A DNA stretch of 64,000 nucleotides, from positions 2,170,001-2,234,000 of the forward strand of contig JAOVFP010000007.1 in the NCBI GenBank assembly GCA_025738555.1, in the 5' to 3' direction. Below are positions 22,561 through 34,821 of this stretch, one piece after another. Below the pieces are notes generated by a model. It was given only the letters and a program-made list of their open reading frames with translations. It was not told where the DNA came from and did not search any database. The stretch's first letter is position 1. The number at the start of each line of letters is the position of its first letter. The position numbers were made by a program, and so were the translations under genes. Origin of the DNA: Cyathus striatus. Its lineage: Eukaryota > Basidiomycota > Agaricomycetes > Agaricales > Nidulariaceae.

Positions 22561-22615
22561 CACTCCTGGCAGCCGACTTTTTTGCCGTTCGCAAAAAAGT
22601 CGGCAGCCAGGAGTG
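22561..22615. mobile_element. 55-bp hairpin made of two TIR-like arms only
   Basis: The left arm begins CACTCCTGGCAGCCGACTTT and the right arm is its inverse with one mismatch, separated by about 5 bp. The arm resembles the TIR of the MITE at 55555-55830 (CACTGCTGGCGGGCAACTTT). It looks like an extreme fold-back derivative of a CACTA-like family that has lost its interior. A CT dinucleotide flanks each side, which may be a short target duplication. Confidence 0.7.
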
Positions 22616-23165
22616 CTTGGAACAAACTATCAAATTGCTGCAACACAGGATTCGCTTCGCGGCTCTTATCCACCTTCGATACGCTCTTTCGCAGTGATAT
22701 CGCACATGGGGAAATTGAATTTTGTTCTCCACTTCGAGCGAATTTATACTAGCACTAAGTGTTTACTTTAGTACGCGTCGAGTCTTGACACTCATGCTCT
22801 TATATACGATATGATACAGGCGTAAGTGTAAGGACTATCGCAGCGATCAGAAGCGAAGCGTACAGAGTGCAAAACATTCTTTTTGGTCGATTCATCTGAT
22901 ACTCGTGATCCACGACGCGTGAACGAAACACAATTGCAAAGAACGATAGGATATTTATATCCGTAAGCCCCGTGTCCCACGTAGCGCTGTATCACGCACA
23001 TGAAAGTTGAGTTTATAATTAACCTGTTGACAGTGACAGCGTGAATGCCACTGCCAAATGGGTCATCACGATGGGAATAAATCGACCATATCAAGCAAAT
23101 CTGCGACAGCCATGGAACCGGTTTGATTTTATCAAGGACTGCATCACACTCACACACTGGTGACA

Positions 23166-23172
23166 TATAAAG
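23166..23172 (+). promoter_or_regulatory. TATA-like box of the NLR gene
   Basis: TATAAAG stands 50 bp upstream of the ATG at 23216, a usual spacing for a fungal core promoter with a short leader. Confidence 0.5.
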
Positions 23173-23215
23173 ACAGGTTGTTCATCGATGTAGCTCATTC
23201 TCCATCTCTTTCAAC

Positions 23216-25957
23216 ATGGCCTCCGGATTTTTTACAAATGCGAACAACTTTGTCCAAATTCAACCAACCATGATAGATCAACCCAACTATTATATTAATT
23301 CACAGGTAAATCATCTGGAAATATGTTCCTATACTGTGTTTGAAATATGTACTGTTTCAGGTCAATATAGGCAGTAGTGGCCGACTATCTCCAATCAAAC
23401 AAGCAGCTCCATGTACAAGCCAAATGTTCACGGGACAAGAACAATATCTCGAAGCTTTGAAAAAACATTTTAAGCCTGAGAATCCAAATGATTTATCTAG
23501 GAAATATTTTCTTTTGTATGGGATGGGAGGAATTGGGAAAACACAGATCTGTTTAAAGTATGTTGATGATACAGAAGACTTGTAGGTGAAATTTAATTTA
23601 CAATATAGTCAACATTAACTCTTGTGTACACTAGGTATGAGTACACATTCTGGATTGATACTTCTTCAGATACCACTGTGGTACAAAGTCTAAGGGATAT
23701 CTTCAAAACTTATCTTGCTTCTCAAACAGTGGAATTTTCCTCAGCTGTTGTTCTCAATTGGATATCCATCCAAAAGTGCAGATGGTTGATGATATTTGAT
23801 AATGCCAATGGTTCTCCAAAAATTGTGGAGAATTTTCTTCCATCTAAAAATAAGGGAAATATCTTAATCACAAGCAGAAATCAAGAACTGAAAAAAATAA
23901 CCACTGTTGAACACTCAATGGAAGTTACAGAGATGAGTGAAGATACTGCTGTACTTCTTCTTTTAAAAGTTAGTGGACTCTCTCAAGAATTTGAAACATA
24001 TGAAAATGTGGCCAAAGAAATAGTTTCAGAGCTTTATGGCCTTCCACTTGCAATTGATCATGCTGGTGCATTCATACTATCTGGAAATTGTGAAATTTCT
24101 GAGTTTAAGAGTGTTTACAACAAGAACAGGTTGAAGCTAATGAACAATGAAGAATTTTGTGGTGCATCAAAGTATGACAAGACTGCCTATAGCACTTGGG
24201 AAATTTCTTTCCAAAAGATAGTAGAAATATCAGAAGATTCAACAAAGCGTGAAAAAGCACATGTGGCCAAATATGCAATTAATATAATAAAAATTTCTGC
24301 CTTTCTTCATCATGAAAATATTCCTCAAATGATGTTTCAACGAGCAGTTGAGAACTATCATGCAACACTTGGTGATTATTCCAATGAGAATATATTTTCA
24401 TTGCTACAAAATATGGATCAATTATTGTTCAATTTCAATGAAAACAAAGAATGGAGCTATCAATTATTCACTGAAGCAATTGCACTGCTCTTATCATATT
24501 CATTAATTAAAAAACACACAAGTGAAAAATACCACAGCTTGCACCCAATAGTTCAGCATTGGTGTCAAGATAGATTATCAATGAAAGAAAGAAAATCATG
24601 GATTTTGAATACTAGTGGATTATTAGCAGCTTCAATAAGGTATGATAATACAATTGAGGAATATGCATATAATCAGAAAATTGTGGTTCATGTTATCAAT
24701 ATTTTATCACATGAAGATGAGTTATACAAACATCAAGACTATATTCTTCTAGAGAAGTTTGCAAATGTATTAGATAAAATTGCCATGTTTAAAGTAGAAG
24801 TGAATGTAGTGGCAAAAATACTAGAAATAAGAAAGAAACTTTATACTGAAGAGCATCCTGCAACCATTATTAGTATGCTAAATCTTTCAAGGAGTTACAG
24901 AAATATTGGAAAAATTAAAGAAGCAGAAGAATTAGCAGTTAAAGCTGTACAAATAAGCACTAGTTTACTGGGCAAGGAGCACCCTGACAACCTTAAGAGT
25001 ATGGCTAATCTTGCAAATATATATCAATACCTAGAGAAATGGAAAGAGGCAGAAGATATGGATGTCTCAGTTCTAGAAATAAGAACCAGAGTACTGGGCA
25101 AGCAGCACTCTGACACCCTTAGAAGTATGGTTAGCCTTACATATACATATGAAAACCTTGGAAAATGGGAAGAGGCACTGTCTTTGGATCTGGAAGTACT
25201 AGAAATAAGAACCAGAGTACTAGGAAAAGAGCATCCAGAAACTCTTGATAGCATGGAAAATCTTGGATGTGCTTATGCAATGCTTGGCAAATGGAAAGAA
25301 GCTGAGGAGTTAGAAGTACTCACACTAGAAATAAGGTCTAGAGTTTTGGGGAAAGAGCACCCTGACACTCTTAAGAGTATGGCAAATCTTGCTGATACAT
25401 ATAGATTTCTTGGAAGATTGAATGAGGTAGAGAAATTGGAAGTGCCAGTCTTAGAAATCAGAACTAGAGTGCTGGGTACAGAGCATCCTAGCACTCTTGA
25501 TAGTATGTCAAATCTTGCACATACATATAGCTCCCTTGGAAAATTAAAAGAAGCAGAGGAATTAGCAGTGTCAGCACTAGAAATTAGCAACAGAGTACAG
25601 GGAAAAGAACATCATAAAACTCTTAAGATTATGGCAAATCTTGCAAGTATATATATAGACTCCAGAAAATTGAAGGAGGCAATTGAATTAAAATTAAAAG
25701 TCATGGAAATTAGAACTAGAATCCTGGGGAAAGAGCATCCTGAAACTATTAAGAGTATGACCAATGTTGCAGTTACATATATTCAAGGTGGAAGATTGAA
25801 AGAGGCTGAGGAATTACAATTATCAGCCCTTGAAATTAGTATCAAAGTTCTGGGAACAGAACATCCTTACACTATTAGAATTATGGAAAACCTAGTAGTT
25901 ACATATAAATTACTTGGAGAATGGAAAGAGGCAGAGGAACTACAAGTGCTAGTTTAA
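23216..25957 (+). CDS. NB-ARC/TPR protein (fungal NLR-like STAND receptor)
   Basis: Three exons, 23216-23305, 23361-23581 and 23635-25957, with short GT..AG introns, give 877 residues without interruption. Residues 1-45 are a short Asn-rich leader (MASGFFTNANNFVQIQP) with no known effector domain. NB-ARC follows: P-loop GMGGIGKT (84-91), Walker B LMIFDNA (155-161), ILITSRN (179-186) and GLPLA (239-243). From about 500 to the end there are nine 42-residue TPRs of the kinesin-light-chain type (LGKEHPDTLKSMANLA). STAND proteins of this plan are nucleotide-switched sensors. In fungi they are linked to non-self recognition. The gene is AT-rich relative to its surroundings. The stop falls inside repeat nine, so the array may be shortened. 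Confidence 0.92.
24830..25957 (+). repeat. Nine 126-bp coding repeats (TPR array)
   Basis: Each 126-bp unit encodes one 42-residue TPR. Units 2-6 share long near-identical stretches around GGCAAGGAGCACCCTGACA. DNA-level similarity means the array can gain or lose units by recombination. Confidence 0.9.
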
Positions 25958-26269
25958 CATCCTTAGGATTGTGCACAGAGAAACATTGAGAAATTCTCAG
26001 AGTCTGAATAACTGAAATCAGTAGTTCTGTAAATCACCTCTTTGTTTCAGATTTTTGAGTGTTTTTTTTTTTTGGATTGTTATGATTTTGTTTTTCATTT
26101 CATGACTTTGATGTATTTTTATTCATTAGATAGAGTTCAATATCACTTTGGAATTTAAGTCCTAGTAGTTCCTCTCAAAAGTCGAGCCTTCCTATGACTA
26201 TGCATACAAATTGGAACTAGGAAGAAAAGAGATAGTGCTAGAGACAGTGATAGGTGTTAAGTTGCTGAA
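25958..26269. terminator. 3' flank of the NLR gene, AT-rich
   Basis: T-rich tract (GTGTTTTTTTTTTTTGG near 26058) and AT-rich sequence, a likely 3' untranslated and polyadenylation region. No precise signal can be named. Confidence 0.35.
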
Positions 26270-26960
26270 AGGCGCCGATGGCCCGGTGACGCCGGAATCA
26301 CACGCTCGGCACCTCCCGTCCACGCCGCTTCGCTTCCGCTCAGTGTGTTCATCATTTGTTCATCATTCCCCTCTGCGATTTACCATCTCTCCAAGTCACT
26401 TTCCCTCTCTCACCATTGGACGTTCTATTCTATATATCAAATTGGAACGCTGGGGAGACACAGAAACTCTGAGAGACAGACTTGTACAAGTTATATTCGT
26501 CTTTGTTCTCAGAACTTCCTGGATTCCTAGGTGACTACTCTTCTCCGCTCTCAAAGTGATCTCCACTTCTACGATTTAGGCACTACGGCTCGACATTTCT
26601 CTCTGCTATAAAACACTTGTTTGATATGTTATCGAAGGAAGACCAGGATTGGCCAGAATTGGCCAGGATAGGGCAAGAATGAGCAGTACTAGTACGTTCT
26701 GGCACCTCCAGCACAAACGTCGCCCGTCCCTTTATTAATTCATTCCTTTCCCTCCATAATCCCCTTCTCCCAAATCCTATTCCACTCCCTCTCTCCCTCG
26801 ACTTTCGTCACACTCACACGCTTCACAGACAAAGGTCAGTTCTTACAGGCGTAGCATCACAATCCGGTATTTCCGCGGTGCACCAACAAGCCCATACGCC
26901 CAGCACACTCTCTAGAAAGCACCCAGTTGCTGTGGAACGCACATTCCCACATAGCTCATG
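26270..26960. repeat. GC-rich dispersed repeat fragment, right of the NLR
   Basis: Degenerate direct copy of 20540-21150: AATCACACGCTCGGCACC near 26296, then CTCACACGCTTCACAGAC and GGCGTAGCATCACAATCCGG. Same orientation as the left copy, so the NLR lies between two direct repeats. Confidence 0.55.
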
Positions 26961-28589
26961 GAAGTAGCACTCTACACCGACAAGCCCCAAAGCTCAAGCT
27001 CCACGATAGATGAAACTGGTTGGATAGGATGAGAATGAGCAGTGCGTGTTTTCTTCTCACTACATCTACGACATACGGTTAATCTAAACGTATAACAGTT
27101 TCAGGGGACACAGCTATCCCATTCATTTCCCGGAACACGACAGCAAATCGACTTCAGTTGTTCATTCATGCCGCCACTTTTTCAAGCTCAAGCTCAAACA
27201 CCGTACGTCCCCCGTCCCCACTTCTCCTCGTCTTCTCGCCTCACTCTCGCCGACATATCTTCTTACATTCTCCCTCCGATCTCCCTCCCCTCTCCAACAT
27301 TCTCTTTCCTCTCCCACACGCTTACATTCTTATCTAACTCCACACACGACATCAGGGAACGCACTCTCCTCCCTGGAACTCCCCTTCCTCGCCTTGGCAA
27401 GCACCCTCGTTACCCTGACACCAACCAGCCTCCTAGTCAGCGGCACTCCACTGGCTGACAAGTCTAACCATATGGGCTGTTCATTCCTCGTCTCTATTCC
27501 CCTGCTTTCGCATTCGAACTTGGCGCCTGTGCCGAGTTGGCTTGACTTACTACTTACCTTCACAGGGAACGTTTGCCAGGCCCACGTTTGCGAAGTTGAG
27601 TGAGAGCTCATAGGTCAGAAAGAGAACTCGCCACAGGTGCAGCGTGCTTCATGAGGAGGAGGAGGAGGAGGAAGAGAGGAAATGCATCAACCTATGTTTG
27701 AGAGGGGCGCCGGTACGTTTAGAAACGACGATTTCGTGAAGATTCCGAGGGACTTGAAGGAGGATTAAACTGCCTCTCTCCCTCACGCTTATGCTCGATC
27801 TCTAGCGTCTCGAGAATGCAAACGTACGATATCGCCACTGTACTTGAGCGCAAGAGATAACCACAGCATAACCTATGACCTGTGCCTCCCCCAACCCAAG
27901 AATTCTTCAAATAACGCTTTAATAGCTCACCCTCTCATCGCTATCCCTCACGTACCCTCTCTTCCCCTGGCTCTTCCCGATCCACACCCGTCATTATCCC
28001 ACCACTTCCTGTCCAACGAGGCTCCAGGAACCGATACATCAGCATTGGGATCAAGATTACGCGGACGCGTTAGGAAAGGCTAGGGAGGGAGAAGGACGAG
28101 TTGAGTCAAGCGGCGGCTGTTAGCTGTGAGGGGATCGAGGGTTGCTTCAACAGTTCTGAGGGTCGAATTCTTGGGTGAGAAGTACGTGTTTGTGGGGATT
28201 GTGGGAGGACGTGGGGGTGATCAATGAAGGAGAGGAGGGCAGGGTTACTCTGTCATGGTATGAGAGAATGGTTGCGTGGGGACTGGCGTGGTGACTTCGC
28301 CGTCGCTTGGGATGAGATGAGGTGGTCTGTGCGTTTGTACGGTCACGTGATCTTTAATACACTAACGAGAAGTCAGTGATTGGTTGGTAATTCTGAAGCG
28401 CATCGGTAGGTCTCTCGTATGGGATCTTTAACCTCTCTTTGTATGCTGCAGCTCTTTATACTAGCATCCCGCGGCTGTATTTATATGTTATTAATAACGT
28501 TGGATGCTACGATAACCCCCACTACCATACACTATTCTGATGTTTGAATCAGAACTTTGAAGATGATCGCTACTGAGGAATCGCGACCA
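26961..28589. other. Intergenic GC-rich sequence, no supported gene
   Basis: Short biased ORFs (27168-27458, 27844-28083) without domains, and a short (GGA)n run near 27652. It resembles in character the 39.2-40.6 kb block. Confidence 0.4.
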
Positions 28590-28689
28590 CTTCATCGTTC
28601 CGGCCCATCTCCAAGGCATTCGGTCCTTCCATAGGCGGCAATGGCGCACCTTCAAGCCCGTATCCCCTTCGGGTTCCGGCTACCATTCC

Positions 28690-29003
28690 CCATCAATGTC
28701 TTGGAAAGGATCGAAAGGTTGCGCAATAATCTCTTCAATGGCTAAGAACGTTCGGTAGCGCATTCGGGGAGGACTTGAATAGCTTCGGTAGCGATGTACC
28801 GCAGGAATTTATTTATGATCTCATTGTAGACTTGAAGCGTATAGCCAAGAGAGGTCAATAGTGGATGATCGGATATTTAAATCCTATGTCGCGTGCATTA
28901 CAAGAGATAATCAGTATTAGGAATTTGCATATTGATTTGTATGTCCTAGTTATTTCAGATGCACTGGTATTTTTTCACGGAAGCGCCTGTATCTACCGCA
29001 GCT
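28690..29003 (+). pseudogene. 3' fragment of the small-protein gene at 46718-47517
   Basis: From CTTGGAAAGGATCGAAAGGT the sequence follows 47357-47643 closely, past the stop codon into the 3' flank. The upstream exons are absent: a dispersed repeat fragment (core GGTCCTTCCATAGGCGGC, 28590-28680) abuts instead. Relative to the intact copy the reading frame is damaged (CAATAATCTC and TAAGAAC where the other copy is open). Its value is as a marker of a duplicated segment. Confidence 0.8.
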
Positions 29004-30255
29004 CTATGAAACTTACGGTATGGCCTGTGGAAGGGGGGAGAAGACATGAGAGTTCGTGAGCGGGAGCCTGTTAGTGTGTGGTAAACGAAACTCTGGCAAA
29101 CCAGGGGGTGTCTTCCGAGCGATTCGCAAAAGTAACCTATCCCATCACCCCGTGGGAAGTGGCTGTGGCCACGAGCGGAAACGGTTACCGTGCACGCACT
29201 CGCAAGTTGCAGTAAGCAAGTCCGTATCGACTCCAAGTCTTGAAGTTTAACTTGTCACTCGGACATTGAAATTATTTTCTTTACAGTAGATACTACATTT
29301 TTGTTTCGTTCCTTTTGGAACTTATTTTAATGTATGTACCTGCAGATCTTTTTCTTTTCTCTCCCCCTAACCCTTCTTAACATACATAATATCATCACTC
29401 TTTCCATCATTAATCATTGTTCATGTACCCTAACCTTTCCTGTTTTCTTGACATAAAAATATCTGCCAATGGATCTTCTGCATGATAGATGAACTACTAC
29501 CTGATTGTTGGTCAGAATGTTCCAAAGTTGCTACATATCTTATCACAAAAGGGAAAGATCAACAAGTACATTAAAATTAACTCCAAAAGTGGAGATGCAA
29601 AAACATAGTTATACTTACTGTAGTTATATGCATATATATATTATACTGCCATGTTCAAGTTATGGAATTGATCAGTCCTTTGTCATATACGAGAAGAATG
29701 CCACAGATGCACATTCCAATCGTTGGAGATAAATTGCCGAACTTTAAGGATTTATTCTCATATTTCATCTTGACACTTACATAGTCGTGTGCCGAAGGAG
29801 GGCTAGGCAGTCTAACTCTTCATCGAATTCTACAAGTAAACAATGTACCTTGTACAGTGTTTAAGGTTGAGTTCGCTTCTGCCCATAGCAGTAATCAAGG
29901 TGGCGGTTTGGATATTCACAAAGATCTTGATCAAAAAACTCTTCAAGCTGTAGGATTGATTGAAGACCTTCAAGTAAAGATGCAAGTGGAGAGCGAAGCG
30001 AGCCACAAACTTGACAGTCAAAGCCATCTCTTTTTTGACAACAACGATGGAATGTACTTGGAAGAGGACAAGCCAGTAATAGACCGCTTAGTCCTTTGAG
30101 ATATGTAATTTGTGTTTTCAATGCCCGAGCGAAAAGTCAAAGTCAAAGACTTGATACGCGTACACGTCGAAGTCACATGATGATGCGGCAACCGGTTCCA
30201 TTTCCGCGAGGCTCGAGCTCAGCCTCTGCCACAGCCACTTCCTACGGGGTGATGG
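29004..30255. other. Intergenic, with a fragment of the 30.2/31.8 kb repeat
   Basis: Bases 29105-29155 (GTGTCTTCCGAGCGATTCGC and onward) match the inverse of 31800-31850. A frame at 29857-30099 lacks a recognisable domain. Confidence 0.45.
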
Positions 30256-30440
30256 GCAGTCTCCTTCCCAGACCCAATGGGAGGTCTCTCTACTAGAGCG
30301 GTACGTAATTCTTATTCCGAATTAAAGGGGAATAGATTAAGTCTCGTGATATATATCTCACGTTCCGTTTTAGGATTGAACGTTAATTCAGTGAGACCTC
30401 CCAGGGCCAGAGGGTCTGGCACAAAACATATGCAAATATA
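30256..30440 (+). mobile_element. MITE-like repeat, copy 1 (CCAGACCCAATGGGAGGTCT)
   Basis: A block with inverted ends CCAGACCCAATGGGAGGTCT and its near-inverse ending CAGAGGGTCTGG. It is repeated in opposite orientation at 31628-31805, and similarity extends a little beyond the TIRs. Confidence 0.7.
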
Positions 30441-31627
30441 AGGGTCGAGCTGACCGCCGCATACGCCGATCACTTCTGAGCTCCAAATGCTTCACTGCAA
30501 TTATGTTCATGCTAATGATTTATTGACCTTAGAACATAAACGAAGAGGATTGAAAGCGTATGCACCATGATTTATTGTAATCCACTTAATTCCCCTCCAA
30601 AAATCACTCTCCAACATCTCACAAGAAATGAAAACATTATGATTAGAGCGTAAACCTATTGCTTACTGAGAGAATTTCAGGTTCATTCTGCATGAGTCTC
30701 ATTTTAAATTCTGCTATTGCTATTTAAATAACTTGGGAGACGTTTTCAATTATAATGGACAGTGTGGGGTTCGAAAACGGGGTGTGGACGGGTCGGGATA
30801 GGGGAATGGCTTATCACTATGAAGGTTGTACTATCGCTACCCCAGAGATTATAAATCCCTGAGTGATTATAAAAATGGAATTACGGACGCAATTCTACGC
30901 GGATCACTATGAAACTTGGCACTAATTTCAGGCAGTATGTTAAAATTATTATTCTCAACTTATAGGGGAATACACGATGAAATGTGGTAGCTACATGTAA
31001 AATGACGACAAAATTTCATGAAATCTGAGAAAGAGCCTGATTGGAAGCCAGATCGGGCCAGATCGTATGCACATACAGACACAATTTTTTCGTAGGTACA
31101 TTTTATGGACCTTGACAACACATTTTAAAAACAATTATGATGCTAGCTATCTTCAATGGAAATAAAATAAAGGAAGAAGAGACAGGATGGTTTGAAGCGT
31201 GACAAGCGTGATTATTTCAAACTCCACCTGAACACATCTAAATCAAGCCCTGAGCAACCTGAGTGACTTGAGCATTGCCTAAGCGACTTGCGAGCGACAC
31301 ATAACGAAAGATCTTGGCAGGCGCCGGCGGACCTTTAATTCGGCAGCTGTGACATGCCCATTACTCAATTATAAACACCCAGGATTTAGGAGTTCCTGTG
31401 ACTGGGAGGCATCCTCAAGATGATATTCCTCAAATATCCTCAAAATAAATACACAGTTGTTTAGATGGGTGAGTTCCCAATGTGTCTGAAAAATCCGAAG
31501 AGGATTGGAGGATGGGAAGGTATGTAAAATTGTACAGGAGTGACAATTTTATAATCTCTGGGGTAGCGATAGTATTTCATTCTCAGAACGAAAATCGGAG
31601 CCATGGCCATCGGGTGGCTATGCTATT
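30441..31627. other. AT-rich spacer between two inverted repeat copies
   Basis: About 1.2 kb without coding signal. It could be the interior of a larger inverted-repeat element or unrelated DNA. Confidence 0.4.
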
Positions 31628-31805
31628 TGCATATGTTTTGTGCCAGACCCTCTGGGAGGTCTCACTGAATTAACATTCAATCCTAAAACGGAACGTGAGA
31701 TATATATCACAAGACTTAATCTATTCCCCTTTAACTTGGAATAAGAATTGTGTACCGCTCTAGTAGAGAGACCTCCCATTGGGTCTGGGAAGGAGACTGG
31801 GTGAT
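31628..31805 (-). mobile_element. MITE-like repeat, copy 2, inverted
   Basis: Inverse copy of 30256-30440 with over 90% identity by eye, from TTTGCATATGTTTTGTGCCA to GGGAAGGAGACTG. Confidence 0.7.
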
Positions 31806-31985
31806 GGGATATGTTACTTTCGCAAATTGCTCGGAAGACACCCCATTGGTCTCGGCTACCCATCCAAGACTAGATCTGTGGTACATCCGTATCTGTTGGT
31901 TACTATCCGGATATGAAATGGTCTTATCTGTGTTAGTCCCTATGTGGGATACATTGCTTACAAGATATTATCTATTCTCTGCCCA

Positions 31986-31994
31986 TATATAAAG
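31986..31994 (+). promoter_or_regulatory. TATA box of the MDR pseudogene
   Basis: TATATAAAG, 69 bp before the ATG at 32055. The intact paralogue has the same box at the same distance (60429). Confidence 0.6.
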
Positions 31995-32109
31995 CGTACG
32001 GGAGGATATCATGGTATCCTTAAATAATTTAACACATCTCCCACCCATACCAACATGTCTCAGCAAAAAGCTATTTTCTTAGAAGGCATAGGCGGTGACT
32101 TCATACTTC

Positions 32110-33224
32110 TGATACGCGGGTAAAATAAATAGCACGTACTTTATTTAATTTCTATATCTCATACTTGTGAGATTTCGAACTGAGGCATTGAGTCGGACAC
32201 CAAGGGGAGGGACTGAGGTCCCGGGTCGCCTCCCATAAACTATCAAGGGATATAACATCTATTATAAAAATATACTCCGCTTCAGTAACCGAATTAAAAA
32301 CCTTTAAACAAATACTATACTTATTCTATTTTATAAACCGGCGTGCTATAGTTGACCCAAAAGTATCAGACGAGACCCTATAAAAACAGCATGACATGTA
32401 CTCAGAACAAAGGATAAAGAGTGGAAACAGTACAATGATGACTTGACAACGTACCTGAGCTCTAGACCCAATAACCGGGTACCAGGAGGAGTGTGATAGC
32501 AGTAGATTATCAGACGCTGATGTAGAGAATGCAATGCGTGGAAGAAACAGGCGCAACGATGACACAATGATGAGTTATCGAGGAAGCGGCAAGCCAAGTG
32601 GGAACACATCACGCATCACTGCTACGGTTTCCGAATTAGGAAGGTGCTTATGGAAGCACGCGCACACACGCACGCTGTCGCAATAGCGCAATAGATAAGG
32701 AATGTGGTAGCGCCGTATGATTGGCTGCACACAGATGGGCCGGTGCTCCGCGCTGACTCACTCCGGACCTAGAACTAAGCTACCATATGGGTAGGAAAGT
32801 ACCATAGATAGAGAACTGTAAAATAAGCGATGAGTAATTGTATATAGATGAGCGAGGAGGGAAAGAATCAGCAGGAACTGCACGGGCATTCTTCCCCCCA
32901 CAGATAGGGCGGTGAATTAGAACAGAACAGAACGAAATTAGACACAGAATCAGACGTACCGAATTGAATTAGTATTTAGAACGCGTACAGAATTGAATTG
33001 GTGTTTGATTGAACTCGTACTTGATAAACTGTCGAAGTCCTAGCGTGTTCTAAAAATATACAAGTCGTTCTATTTTTAGTTTACCTTTGAAAAGAATTGA
33101 TATTCGCGCGCCCTCGAACTTATTAAACTTTAAAACGCAAGAACTTAGAATATAAAAATACTGGAATTGGGCAACTATTCTAAGTATTACTAAAGTAATC
33201 TAAACTCGCGCGCTAAGTACATCA
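32110..33224. mobile_element. Solo LTR (TG..CA, 1115 bp)
   Basis: The inserted block begins TGATACGCGGGTAAAATAAA, ends GCTAAGTACATCA, and is flanked by CTTC (32106-32109 and 33225-33228). The intact MDR paralogue shows the uninterrupted site. TG..CA ends and a short target duplication identify an LTR, and the absence of internal genes makes it a solo LTR left by recombination between two LTRs. The block has its own TATA-like GTATATAG near 32838. It inserted into exon 1 of the MDR pseudogene. Confidence 0.85.
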
Positions 33225-33437
33225 CTTCGGACAACTGAAATTGGGTGACTTCCCACTGCATTTAGAATCCTAGATTATATTTCTAAACTTAAGCGAGCGG
33301 ACTTTGAGAATATTTAGAATCTCTTCTAAACTATAACACACTAGTAAATACAGATCACAAACTGTCACACACCATTCTTCATCATTGAACCCTGTGAGAA
33401 CCCTGAGCTATGTTCCTGAACATCTTATCACATACTC

Positions 33438-34821
33438 ATGATGGATATCGATGATGAAGATGCCCTCGACTTTGAAGAGTTTCAGCATTTACAGGCTTAC
33501 CATGCACACCAGTTACAACTTTTAGAAGAAGAGGAGCTGCTATTTTATGCCTCTGCAGGTATAATTGGATATGGTATTGAAGAATCACACAAAATACAGA
33601 CAGAGTGAAGAAAAGAATGAAGGTTATATCTCACATGTCCCAATCTTCTTCCTAATCCTCGAGCATCAACACCATGGCAAGTCCTGTATGATTCTACAAG
33701 TGATTGTGCATTTATTACAACAATGGGACTTGATGTTGCAACCTTCAAGCTTATCTTGGATAGTGGCTTTGAGGAAGTGTGGAATACAACGTGCATTCCT
33801 CGCAATGATGTTTCACAGACTTCTCATCCATGCATCACCCATCGTTCTCTTGATGCAAGTGGTGCACTTGGCCTTATTTTGCATTTCCTTAATTCAACAA
33901 TGCATGACGTTAGCCTTTGCGAGATCTTTGCACTAATTCCATCTGTAGTATCACGCTATATCAACTTCTGTCTTCAAATCTTGCTTCTAATTTTGAAGAA
34001 GATGCCAGCGGCACAAATACGATATCTAGTTGATGATGAATTTCAAGAAAGCAATGCTTTAATTGCCACTCGACATCCACTACTAACTGGTGCATTTGGA
34101 AGTATGGATGGTTTGAACCTTCCTGTTCAGACATCCAGTGATTTGGAGATAGAAAATGCGACATACAATGGATGGCTTCATGAGCATTTTGTAAGCTCTG
34201 TCTTTGTATTTGCTGGTGATGGTAAGTGCATCTATTTAGTGTGTAAAGGGGTTTTTATATTGCTACATGCTAGGAACGATAATTGCTTGCAATCTCAATG
34301 CACCAGGGAGTTGGCATGACTCACATGTTGCACAACCAATTTATGAGAAACTGCATACACATACTCCTGAAGGATACTATCTAGTTGCTGACACAGCTTT
34401 CCCTCATGGAATGAATCAAATCTCAGGTCGGATAAAGGCTCCAATGAAGGAAGGAGCTGTGCTACCTACTGACCGCAATGAGCAGTTAACATTGATGAGA
34501 TTTAACCGGCAACTACTATCATATCGTCAAACTGCTGAATGGGGAATGCGTGCAATGCAAGGATCATTTGGATGCTTACGAGTCCCTCTTCCTATCACCT
34601 ACAATGATGTTTGTGGAGATCTGCTAGAAACAACATCATGCTTATTCAATCTACGCACTCGTACCATTGGATTTAATCAGATCAAATCTGTTTACATGCC
34701 TATTTGGAGAGGAGATGAGAGACAGGATGACATTTGGGTATCATTTGAGGCAATGCTATATTCAGAACAGCACAATAACAATAGAGTAAGGAGATTTCAT
34801 ATGAATGTAGCAGAGGTTTAA
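33438..34821 (+). pseudogene. Harbinger DDE transposase with two in-frame TGA
   Basis: Frame from ATG 33438 to 34221, an intron 34222-34273, then 34274-34821; 443 codons if the stops are read through. The stops are TGA at 33606-33608 and 33618-33620, before RLYLTCPNLLPNPR. After them the frame is fully open. The DDE nuclease core of HARBI1-type transposases is visible: GAFGSMDGLNLPV (first Asp), NAPGSWHDSHVAQPIYEKL (His/Asp block), YYLVADTAFP (second Asp) and the Glu in RQTAEWGMRAMQGSFG. Such enzymes cut and join TIR ends and need a Myb-like partner. An alternative start after the stops (33723) would lose the N-terminus. Confidence 0.9.

Noticed and set aside
25024..25590. Minus-strand ORFs antisense to the TPR array
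   Set aside because: The periodic open frame on the opposite strand is a by-product of the 126-bp coding repeats.
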